DNA of 5,601 nt from Clostridium sp. (GTDB taxonomy: Bacteria; Bacillota; Clostridia; Clostridiales; Clostridiaceae): positions 1 to 5,601 of the forward strand of contig DPOH01000237.1 of NCBI GenBank assembly GCA_003539755.1, in the 5' to 3' direction. The notes beneath the pieces were generated by a model, which saw only the letters and a list, made by a program, of their open reading frames with translations, was not told the DNA's origin and did not search any database. Positions within the stretch are counted from its first letter, which is position 1, and the number at the start of each line of letters is the position of its first letter. The position numbers and the translations under genes were made by a program. This document shows positions 1 to 5,335 of this stretch, piece after piece.

Positions 1-84
1 GAAAACTATGTGGCATTTTTAATTATGGTTATCTTTGGGGGAGCACACAATATAATATCTTATAAGAATTTACATGTGAATTAA
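1..84 (+). other. Short open frame entering from the left edge; possible gene end
   Basis: Frame 1 is open from the first base to a TAA at 82-84 and encodes 27 residues including a hydrophobic run (VAFLIMVIFGG) and a polar tail (SYKNLHVN). It could be the last membrane helix and tail of an upstream membrane protein whose stop overlaps the next ATG by one base. AT-rich DNA often produces hydrophobic chance frames, and frame 3 over the same bases also looks coding, so only sequence left of the window can decide. Confidence 0.25.
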
Positions 85-425
85 TGTTATATGCAAATAC
101 ATATCCTAGATCTGTAGAAAATATTGTATTTGAAAATCCATCACTATATTTTAAAGAATCAATGAAATCTATACAGAATAAATTGGTAGATGTTCTTTTG
201 AAAAATAGCTTACATGAATATGTAGAAAATATTAGTTTTAGTATTAATAATGAAGAGGATATTAAAGTATTTATAAATGAATTGACACAAATTCCAGAAG
301 ACATTAGAAATGAAGTTTATCATATAGCAAAATATTCTGATTATACAGAGGAACAAAAAGAATTAATGAAGGTAACTCTTGATTCAGATGAGAGATGGAT
401 TAATCTTTTACTGGGTTTAATATGA
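84..425 (+). CDS. Hypothetical protein, possibly the C-terminal part of a broken gene
   Basis: I do not recognise this 113-aa protein. It is polar and probably mostly helical, with charged stretches such as EDIKVFINELTQIPEDIRNE and a hydrophobic last turn (INLLLGLI). I see no signal peptide, membrane segment or catalytic motif. The ATG at 84 overlaps the TAA of another short open frame (1-84, frame 1) as TAATG, which would fit translational coupling, but there is no Shine-Dalgarno sequence next to it. The same frame also stays protein-like upstream (EFTCEL directly before the ATG, then a TAA at 63-65, then KLCGIFNYGYLWGSTQYNIL). The ORF may therefore be the tail of a longer gene interrupted by a nonsense codon. 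No terminator follows it before the next promoter. A real coding frame is likely; an intact gene is uncertain. Confidence 0.45.
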   Translation: MLYANTYPRSVENIVFENPSLYFKESMKSIQNKLVDVLLKNSLHEYVENISFSINNEEDIKVFINELTQIPEDIRNEVYHIAKYSDYTEEQKELMKVTLDSDERWINLLLGLI

Positions 426-473
426 CTCTTATACTTGATACTAATTGAATGTTTTAAAAGTAATTACTATGTA

Positions 474-482
474 TGGTATAAT
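474..482 (+). promoter_or_regulatory. Extended -10 promoter for the phzF-family gene
   Basis: TGGTATAAT at 474-482 is a perfect extended -10 (TGn plus TATAAT). No good -35 lies at normal spacing: TTTAAA or TTAAAA around 453-459 are poor matches, and TTGAAT at 445-450 is too far away. The TGn motif may compensate. Transcription would start near 489, leaving a leader of about 35 bases before the ATG at 525. A perfect 10-bp palindrome, AGTAATTACT at 459-468, lies just upstream of the -10 and is a possible operator. Confidence 0.6.
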
Positions 483-511
483 AAGCGCAATATTAAATAC
501 TTTTAATTATA

Positions 512-517
512 GAGAGG
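512..517 (+). promoter_or_regulatory. Ribosome binding site of the phzF-family gene
   Basis: GAGAGG ends 7 bases before the ATG at 525. This spacing supports that start and the N-terminus MKKYRLYQVDSF, which matches the first beta-strand usual for this family. Confidence 0.7.
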
Positions 518-524
518 AATCCAT

Positions 525-1433
525 ATGAAGAAATATAGATTATATCAAGTAGATTCATTTACAAAAGAAAGATTTCATGGTAATCCAGCAGGAGTAGTAC
601 CTAATGCAGATGGGCTTACAGAAGAGCAAATGCAGAGAATTGCAAGAGAATTAAATAATTCAGAAACGGCTTTTATATTTGAATCAAATTCACCAGATTA
701 TGATGTGGAAGTAAGGTTTTTTACACCTACAATAGAAGTTCCTATTTGTGGTCATGGGACAGTAGCAGCACATTATGTTCGTGCTATAGAGAAAAATTCA
801 GAGTTACAATCAGAAAGAGTTATTCAAAAGACAAAAGCAGGTATACTTCCTGTCGATGTTGTTAAAAATGGTAATGATTATTCAATTACTATGACACAAG
901 GTAAACCTGAAGTATCAGAGCCTTTAAGTGAAGAAGTTAGAATTGAAATTGCAGAAGCTTTGTGTATAGATATTAATCAATTATGCAAAGAATATCCAAT
1001 AGCCATAGCGTCAACAGGTTATGGAAAGGTTATGGTTCCAATATACTCCAATGATGTTCTCCATAGCTTAAAACCAGATTTACAAAAGCTTATCAAAATA
1101 AGTGAAAAAGTAGAATGTAATGGATTTTATATTTTTACATTAAATCCACAAGATAAAGTCCTAGTTCATGGCAGAATGTTTTCTCCAGCAACAGGAACTG
1201 TAGAAGATCCTGTTACAGGTAATGCTAATGGACCACTTGGTGCATATTTAGTACATTATAATATTTTACAGAATAATAATGAAGAAGCGTTTGATTTTGA
1301 TATTATTCAAGGTGAAGCTATTAAGAGAGATGGAACAATGCATGTTCATGTTGAAAAGGACAATGGTAAAGCTGTTTCAGTGCAGATTTCAGGAAGTGCA
1401 GTTGTTGCTTTTAAAACAGAAATTGAATATTAA
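525..1433 (+). CDS. PhzF-family isomerase (phenazine biosynthesis-like protein)
   Basis: This 302-aa protein has the usual length of the PhzF/YddE family, cytosolic cofactor-free isomerases with two diaminopimelate-epimerase-like halves. Motifs seen in order are FHGNPAGVV (residues 17-25), the catalytic Glu in NNSETAF (E47), VRFFTP and the CGHGT turn (75-79, H77) in the first half, and GRMFSPATGTVEDPVTGNANGPLGAYL (about 217-243) in the second. E47, H77 and D228 correspond to the acid/base residues of Pseudomonas PhzF. The position of PhzF Ser213 is Asn here (N233), in the GNANG form I associate with many Firmicute members. No other phenazine genes are nearby, so a role in phenazine synthesis is unlikely and the substrate is unknown. 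The gene appears monocistronic with its own promoter. The family call is very secure; the reaction is not. Confidence 0.95.
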   Translation: MKKYRLYQVDSFTKERFHGNPAGVVPNADGLTEEQMQRIARELNNSETAFIFESNSPDYDVEVRFFTPTIEVPICGHGTVAAHYVRAIEKNSELQSERVIQKTKAGILPVDVVKNGNDYSITMTQGKPEVSEPLSEEVRIEIAEALCIDINQLCKEYPIAIASTGYGKVMVPIYSNDVLHSLKPDLQKLIKISEKVECNGFYIFTLNPQDKVLVHGRMFSPATGTVEDPVTGNANGPLGAYLVHYNILQNNNEEAFDFDIIQGEAIKRDGTMHVHVEKDNGKAVSVQISGSAVVAFKTEIEY

Positions 1434-1437
1434 AAAA

Positions 1438-1605
1438 TTGGAATTGCCATTAGTAAAGCTTATGCCAAATGCGTCTTATGAATTGCCTTATGATGGTGCA
1501 AAGAAAATGATATTGGTTGATAATGTGGATAATAAGGTATTTTTACAGCTCTTATTTAATGCTATGTATGATGAATTGCCTGTAACGAAAAAGAGAAAAA
1601 AGTAA
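1438..1605 (+). pseudogene. Start-less coding fragment (gene remnant)
   Basis: Immediately after the phzF-family stop, a different frame (+1 relative to that gene) reads as plausible protein for about 56 residues, including LPLVKLMPNASYELPYDG, KKMILVDNVDN and KVFLQLLFNAMYDELPVTKK, and ends at a TAA at 1603-1605. Possible starts are TTG at 1438 or 1444 and ATG at 1462, none with a recognisable ribosome binding site. The frame stays open into the preceding gene, but that overlap is a shadow frame. I cannot assign a family. The simplest reading is the C-terminal end of a lost gene left by a deletion whose left edge is close to 1434; a small real gene starting at 1462 is less likely. Confidence 0.4.
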
Positions 1606-1803
1606 TTATCGTCAATTGAAGTTTCATCGTCATCAGATTGAATTTTCAAGATAATTGTTTTTTGATGGATTATTTTGGAATTATATGTTAATATATATAT
1701 AATCTGCTTTGTTTTTGTATGTTTGAATTATATGTAAAATAACATTTCAAATATATTAAAATCCATATGAAGACGTAAATAATACTTGAATAATATTGAG
1801 TAA
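1606..1803 (+). other. Non-coding AT-rich spacer / decayed region
   Basis: No gene can be supported here. The stretch contains the promoter at 1675-1703 and, past its likely transcription start, a weak AT-only stem (1718-1727 with 1746-1755, 10 pairs including one G-U, 18-base loop). In the frame of the downstream broken gene it carries TGA at 1768 and TAA at 1780 and 1801. I looked for a cobalamin riboswitch, given the cluster downstream, and saw no GC-containing conserved core resembling one. Confidence 0.5.
1675..1703 (+). promoter_or_regulatory. Sigma-A-type promoter upstream of the DUF4430 / S-component cluster
   Basis: TTGGAA (1675-1680) and a perfect TATAAT (1698-1703) are separated by exactly 17 bases. 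The predicted start is near 1710, about 100 bases before the damaged first gene and about 920 before the DUF4430 gene. No other equally good promoter was seen between here and 2630, so this is the best candidate for driving the cluster. AT-rich DNA makes chance TATAAT common, but the correct spacing to a 4/6 -35 raises confidence. Confidence 0.5.
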
Positions 1804-1989
1804 AAAGATAGTCCTATAGTAACAAATTCACCTAATTATACAGGTACAGTATCAGGTAATTCAACAGTTATAAATATGGGATCTATATATAATGCAAGTG
1901 GAAAATCAAAGGTGACAAGTAATGTGGAGGTAGATGGAAAGAAGTATTCTCAAGAATTGGAAAGTAGTGAGAATGCTGATGATGCCTAA
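1804..1989 (+). pseudogene. N-terminal fragment of a broken surface-type gene
   Basis: This frame has no start codon with a ribosome binding site; a TAA at 1801-1803 precedes it directly. It nevertheless reads as convincing protein: DSPIVTNSPNYTGTVSGNST, then VINMGSIYNASGKS, VEVDGKKYSQELE and a TAA at 1987-1989. The Asn/Thr/Ser/Gly-rich, alternating beta-like composition resembles repeats of secreted or surface proteins. After two codons (GTT TAT) comes another TAA (1996-1998), and the same frame then stays open to 2646. A related short motif recurs just after the break: NYTGTVSGNSTVINMGS here and YYNIVNNNVTIHNEGS at about 2008-2055. I therefore read 1804-2646 as one former gene interrupted by in-frame stops. 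I do not recognise the family. Confidence 0.5.
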
Positions 1990-2091
1990 GTTTATTAAGC
2001 AAAACCATATTATAATATAGTCAATAATAATGTCACCATTCATAATGAAGGTAGTAACAAGTCAGATGATAATTACTCTCGTCTTGAAGCT

Positions 2092-2646
2092 TTGCTTAAT
2101 AAAAAGTGTAATAGGCTGAATGATAGTATTGATGATGCTTCAGAAGAGCTATCAGATAGATTTGATGATAAATTTAATAGTTTAAAATCAAAGGTGGCGG
2201 ACTTAAGTGAAAACATTGATGGTTTAATATCTAAGGCTGAAAAGCTTGAAAATAGTTCGATACCAATTACACTAGATATTCCTTCAAAATCTAGAAAGCC
2301 ATTTGTGAATCTAGATGATGAGGATGCAGAAGAATCAGAAGGAAATGATGGACAGAATGAAAATAACAGGGATTCCTCAAGTATATTAAGTGATAAAAGC
2401 ATAGGGGAAATTATTGATGACGAAGATAGTGATGATTCTACAAATGAAGTTTATGATAATTCTGGATTAAATTTAGCTACAAAAGCAGATCTGCAGAAGC
2501 TTGCAGATTATATAAAAGAACAAACTGAGAGATCAAGGCCTACAATCCCAAAGGAAGCAGGTATAGCAGTTGGCTTAGTTGGAGTAGGTATAGTCCTAAA
2601 AAAATATGCAATGATTTTAGGAGGAAGAAATGATGTTTTCAGGTAA
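2092..2646 (+). CDS. Hypothetical coiled-coil protein with C-terminal hydrophobic segment; probable 3' part of a broken gene
   Basis: The frame is open from 1999. The only conventional start near the beginning is TTG at 2092, without a Shine-Dalgarno sequence, and protein-like sequence continues upstream of it (VTIHNEGSNKSDDNYSRLEA), so the TTG is probably not the natural start. Counted from that TTG, residues about 5-50 form a heptad-like coiled coil (RLNDSIDDASEELSDRF, SLKSKVADLSENIDGLISKAEKL). An acidic Asp/Glu/Ser linker (about 70-120) follows, then a second short helix (ADLQKLADYIKEQTERSR) and a hydrophobic segment AGIAVGLVGVGIVL (about 156-169) interrupted by KK. The stop at 2644-2646 lies 17 bases inside the next gene, and the next gene's ribosome binding site lies inside this ORF, so the two were probably translated in a coupled way. 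The family is unknown. A membrane-tethered scaffold or surface stalk is only a guess. Confidence 0.5.
   Translation: MLNKKCNRLNDSIDDASEELSDRFDDKFNSLKSKVADLSENIDGLISKAEKLENSSIPITLDIPSKSRKPFVNLDDEDAEESEGNDGQNENNRDSSSILSDKSIGEIIDDEDSDDSTNEVYDNSGLNLATKADLQKLADYIKEQTERSRPTIPKEAGIAVGLVGVGIVLKKYAMILGGRNDVFR
2619..2624 (+). promoter_or_regulatory. Strong ribosome binding site for the DUF4430 gene
   Basis: AGGAGG is a full Shine-Dalgarno match located inside the end of the preceding ORF. It lies 5 bases before an ATG at 2630 and 8 bases before a second, adjacent ATG at 2633. The 8-base spacing is the more typical, so translation may begin at 2633, shortening the protein by one residue. Confidence 0.8.
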
Positions 2647-3718
2647 GAATAAAAAAAATAGAAATAAGAAAAATAAGGATGAAAACAATAAGAGTATATA
2701 TGTAGATGATTCAACAAGAAGTGTAGGTCATTCTCCAGTAGATTTGGCACCACTTTTAAGAAAAATGGAGAAGAGAAAAAAGGCATCAAAAGCATTAGGT
2801 GCAATATCAAGTCTCATAATTATTATTGGACTTGCTGCTAGTGGATTTTATGTTTATAAAATGTTTCAGCCTATAGAATCTGCAAGTATTTCATTTGATG
2901 ACATAAATGATGCCAGTCCTGAGGAAAAACAGAAAAGTGAGGAGAATAGAAACAAGCCTTTGACTTATAGTGATGGAAATCAGGATGATGGCAGAGGGCA
3001 ATTAGAGATACCAGATTCTAATGATAATGATAACGCTAAAGATGAAAGCAAAAAGAATATACAAAATGGAAATGCTCCTTCTTATATAGCTAATCTTCCT
3101 GAAAAAACTTCTTATAGATTTAATGCTAGTATTTTTTCATCTAATACTGATAGTGACAATTATTCTAAAACAGCAGATAATTCATCAGATGAAAATAGCT
3201 CAGAGGAGAAAGCGGACAATGAAGATGAGAATTCTACAAGAGATGAAGAGGAAAATCATAATAAGAAAAAACATAAGGAAAGTGTAAGTAAGAATAATGA
3301 AAGCAGTACAAAAAATCAATCAGCCCTTTCAAACGATAGTGGTAATAAGAAAAGTAACAGTGATAAAAAGGAAACTAAGTCCCAAAAGGTAACTTTGACA
3401 ATAGTGGGGTATGACGGAAAGTATGTACTAGATACTAAATCCATAAAATTTTCAGGAACACAGACAGTTGCAAGTATACTATTTTCAGCATGTAATAAAT
3501 ATGATATTCCTTATAAATATAAAGGCTCAGGTTCAACTGTATATATTTCTAGTCTTGGAGGACAGGCAGAAAAGGAACATGGAAGTGGATCTGGATGGAT
3601 GGTAAGAGTAAATGGTTATTTAATAGATAGAAGTGCAGGCGCTTGGAAAGTAAAAGATGGTGATGATATTGATTGGTTTTATTATTCTGGCTCCTTGGAA
3701 AATATTCCTAGAGAGTAG
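2630..3718 (+). CDS. Membrane-anchored DUF4430 (transcobalamin-like) domain protein
   Basis: This 362-aa protein has three clear parts. Residues 1-55 are a basic, Lys/Asn-rich cytoplasmic head (KNKKNRNKKNKDENNKS, then EKRKKASK). Residues about 56-76 are one membrane helix (LGAISSLIIIIGLAASGFYV), giving an N-in, C-out topology. Residues about 80-250 are a long hydrophilic Ser/Asn/Asp/Glu/Lys linker, likely disordered and wall-spanning. From about 253 to 358 lies a DUF4430-type domain: KVTLTIVGYDGKYV, then HGSGSGWMVRVNG (W323) and WKVKDGDDIDWFYY (W349), which is the family's 'GWMxxVNG ... KDGDxIxWxY' pattern. This fold is shared with the C-terminal domain of intrinsic factor and transcobalamin. 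There is no lipobox or LPXTG motif; the anchor is the N-terminal helix. The S-component gene follows 16 bases downstream. I infer an extracellular ligand-capture or docking role, with a corrinoid as the leading but unproven candidate. Confidence 0.85.
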   Translation: MMFSGKNKKNRNKKNKDENNKSIYVDDSTRSVGHSPVDLAPLLRKMEKRKKASKALGAISSLIIIIGLAASGFYVYKMFQPIESASISFDDINDASPEEKQKSEENRNKPLTYSDGNQDDGRGQLEIPDSNDNDNAKDESKKNIQNGNAPSYIANLPEKTSYRFNASIFSSNTDSDNYSKTADNSSDENSSEEKADNEDENSTRDEEENHNKKKHKESVSKNNESSTKNQSALSNDSGNKKSNSDKKETKSQKVTLTIVGYDGKYVLDTKSIKFSGTQTVASILFSACNKYDIPYKYKGSGSTVYISSLGGQAEKEHGSGSGWMVRVNGYLIDRSAGAWKVKDGDDIDWFYYSGSLENIPRE

Positions 3719-3734
3719 GAAGAGGGAGTAAGGA

Positions 3735-4382
3735 ATGAATAATAAACGTGAAAATCAGATAAATAGACGACTAAATAATAAGAACAATAAAACAATTAAA
3801 AGTAAATATGATAGGACAGTGGACTGCAAATATAGTGGAAGAAGTTATTATGATATATCTCATGATGTAACTATAGTTGGGCTTTTAAGTGCTTTTAATA
3901 TAGCTTCTAGAATGTTTCTGCAATTTGCTCCTAATATAAAACCTGTAACCACAGTCATTATTGTGACTGCAATGGTTATGGGATTTAGATATAGTTTATA
4001 CATTAATGTGGTTACAGTACTAGTTAGTGGTATACTTCTTGGATTTGGGACTTTTATTCCTTTTCAAATATTAGCATGGGCAATAATAGGTGGGCTTGCA
4101 GGTCTTTTTCATAAAAATAGGTTATACAAAAAGATTCCCATGGGATTTATGGCTTTACTATGTGCCATAGGAGGATTTGTTTTTGGATTTTTTGTGAGCT
4201 TAGATAAGTTCTTTATAGCTGGACCATATGGATTTTATGTATACTACTTAAATGGCCTACCATTTGATGGTCTACATGCTGCTGGTAATTTCTTTTTTTA
4301 TTTAGTATGTGCACCTATATTAATAAGAATTCTTGAAAATGAATTAAAAAGACAAGATGAAAATAAATTAAATTGCACTTAA
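3735..4382 (+). CDS. ECF transporter S component (CbrT-like), substrate-binding membrane subunit
   Basis: This 215-aa protein has a polar, basic N-terminal extension of about 45 residues (MNNKRENQINRRLNNKNNK) followed by about six hydrophobic segments. Features typical of energy-coupling-factor S components are RMFLQFAPNIKPVTTVII at the end of the first helix (from residue 59), a small-residue-rich stretch (VLVSGILLGFGTFIPFQILA), AWAIIGGLAGLF, and a late FDGLHAAGNFFFYLVCAPIL motif (177-196) before a final ILENEL tail. The pattern matches the group I recall as CbrT-like, of which one member imports vitamin B12 in Lactobacillus; substrate assignment by recall is tentative. No ECF ATPase or T subunit lies in the window, so it would share a module encoded elsewhere. 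AGAGGGAG at 3721-3728 supports the ATG at 3735. The 16-base gap to the DUF4430 gene indicates one operon. The basic Asn/Lys extension echoes that of its neighbour. Confidence 0.8.
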   Translation: MNNKRENQINRRLNNKNNKTIKSKYDRTVDCKYSGRSYYDISHDVTIVGLLSAFNIASRMFLQFAPNIKPVTTVIIVTAMVMGFRYSLYINVVTVLVSGILLGFGTFIPFQILAWAIIGGLAGLFHKNRLYKKIPMGFMALLCAIGGFVFGFFVSLDKFFIAGPYGFYVYYLNGLPFDGLHAAGNFFFYLVCAPILIRILENELKRQDENKLNCT

Positions 4383-4403
4383 TTTATTATATAAATATAT
4401 ATT

Positions 4404-4447
4404 AAAACACTCCTATAATTTGTGAAAATGGATTATAGGAGTGTTTT
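4404..4447 (+). terminator. Intrinsic terminator of the DUF4430 / S-component operon
   Basis: The arms at 4404-4419 and 4432-4447 are perfect complements over 16 bp (AAAACACTCCTATAAT and its reverse complement) around a 12-base loop. The right arm ends in TTTT and is followed by a T-rich stretch. The left arm begins with AAAA, so the hairpin could also stop transcription arriving from the other side. Confidence 0.85.
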
Positions 4448-4501
4448 GAATTTTATTCTTAATTTGGTTTACATGAGTATTATATGAAATAAAAAAACAT
4501 A

Positions 4502-4530
4502 TATACAAATTATAATTGGTAATATATAAT
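4502..4530 (+). promoter_or_regulatory. Probable promoter of the FNT channel gene
   Basis: TATACA (4502-4507, 4/6 to TTGACA) and a perfect TATAAT (4525-4530) are 17 bases apart. Start would be near 4537, giving a leader of about 33 bases. Another TATAAT at 4511-4516 has no -35 at the proper distance. Since a strong terminator lies just upstream, a separate promoter is expected here. Confidence 0.45.
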
Positions 4531-4557
4531 ATGGAAGGAATATAAACAAAAGATGAA

Positions 4558-4564
4558 GAGGTGG
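4558..4564 (+). promoter_or_regulatory. Ribosome binding site deciding the FNT gene start
   Basis: GAGGTGG ends 5 bases before the ATG at 4570. The in-frame GTG at 4561 lies inside this Shine-Dalgarno sequence and is therefore unlikely to be the start, which favours ATG 4570. Confidence 0.7.
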
Positions 4565-4569
4565 AAAAA

Positions 4570-5334
4570 ATGTACGATAGTGATATTGAAAGTATGGCAA
4601 AATCGTCGATAAGTAAAGTGGAGATTGCTAATGGAAGTTTAGTGAAGTACTTTGCGCGAGCTATAATGGCAGGAGTATTTATATTGTTTGCCACGGTTCT
4701 TTCAAATGTAGTAGGAGCTGTTCTTTCTAAAAATTTCCCAGAAGCAGCTAAAATATCAGGAGCTGCATTATTTAGTTTTGCAATAATAGCTGTTGTATTA
4801 TTAGGCGGAGAACTTTTTACAGGTAATAATTTAGTAATGTTTATTGGAGTAATTAAAAAGAAAGTAAGCATAGCATCTACAGCGAAAATATGGATTTATT
4901 CATTTATAGGAAACTTTATTGGTATTTTTGTATTTTCTTATATTTTTGTAGCTAGTGGTGCTAGCATGGATATTGTTAAATCTTATGTTGAACCTGTAGT
5001 TCATGCAAAAGTAAGCTTATCAGCAATGCAGTTAGTTTTTAGAGGAATCTTATGTAACTTTAGTGTTTGCCTTGCTGTATATAGTGGTGTAAGACTTAAA
5101 AGTGAAACAGCAAAGATAGTTCTTATGTTCTTATGTGTTTTCACATTTGTAGTAGCAGGTTTTGAACACTGTATTGCTAATATGGCAACATTTTCAGTTG
5201 CATATTTTGCAACAGGAAGTATTCCTGCATTAGGTGTTTTACATAACATGATCTGGGTTGTAGTTGGAAATATAATAGGAGGAGGAGTTCTTTTAGGAGG
5301 ACTACTATATATTTCAAGTATTAAAGACAATTAG
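4570..5334 (+). CDS. Formate/nitrite transporter (FNT) family channel
   Basis: This 254-aa protein has the normal FNT length; homologues form pentamers of six-helix protomers in the cytoplasmic membrane and pass small monovalent anions such as formate, nitrite or hydrosulfide. The family's Omega-loop signature is present as VLLGGELFTGNN (T84, matching Thr91 of E. coli FocA as I recall it). The second signature is RGILCNFSVCLAV, and the central pore histidine appears in GFEHCIANM (H200). A lysine in VVHAKV (K147) sits the same distance before GILCN as FocA Lys156 does before GILAN. All key gating and selectivity positions are thus kept. The gene is alone between two terminators, with no formate lyase, nitrite or sulfite reductase gene beside it, so the physiological anion is not shown. 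Formate is the default guess for a fermenting clostridium. Confidence 0.93.
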   Translation: MYDSDIESMAKSSISKVEIANGSLVKYFARAIMAGVFILFATVLSNVVGAVLSKNFPEAAKISGAALFSFAIIAVVLLGGELFTGNNLVMFIGVIKKKVSIASTAKIWIYSFIGNFIGIFVFSYIFVASGASMDIVKSYVEPVVHAKVSLSAMQLVFRGILCNFSVCLAVYSGVRLKSETAKIVLMFLCVFTFVVAGFEHCIANMATFSVAYFATGSIPALGVLHNMIWVVVGNIIGGGVLLGGLLYISSIKDN

Positions 5335-5335
5335 A

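Noticed and set aside
29..304. Minus-strand ORF of 91 residues opposite the 84-425 frame
   Set aside because: It is a Ser/Phe/Leu-rich shadow without a ribosome binding site. The + strand frame has a more natural composition.
1279..1437. + strand ORF overlapping the end of the phzF-family gene
   Set aside because: Inside the isomerase gene this frame is a +1 shadow (MKKRLILILFKVKLL type). Only its part beyond 1434 is kept, as a possible gene remnant.
1640..1656. CodY-box-like sequence (AATTTTCAAGATAATT)
   Set aside because: It shares the first half of the consensus, but the second half mismatches at several positions. Not enough in AT-rich DNA.
1606..1680. Open minus-strand stretch (KIQSDDDETSIDDN-like)
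   Set aside because: It looks slightly coding but has no ATG or ribosome binding site and runs antisense to the 1438-1605 fragment. Too weak to call.
1718..1755. Stem-loop in the leader of the DUF4430 cluster as a riboswitch or terminator
   Set aside because: Almost only A-U pairs with an 18-base loop and no T-tract. Such stems are expected by chance in this composition.
2073..2402. Minus-strand ORF (109 aa, Ser/Phe-rich)
   Set aside because: It is the complement of acidic GAT/GAA-rich coding sequence, which routinely yields Ser/Phe/Leu-rich open antisense frames.
2508..2810. Minus-strand ORF (100 aa) across the start of the DUF4430 gene
   Set aside because: Its aromatic-rich composition arises from the antisense of Lys/Asn codons; it is incompatible with the strongly supported + strand gene.
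4413..4871. Minus-strand ORF (152 aa) over the terminator and FNT start
   Set aside because: It runs through a perfect hairpin terminator and antisense to a certain FNT gene. No family features.
5001..5330. Minus-strand ORF (109 aa) inside the FNT gene
   Set aside because: Antisense shadow of conserved FNT coding sequence.
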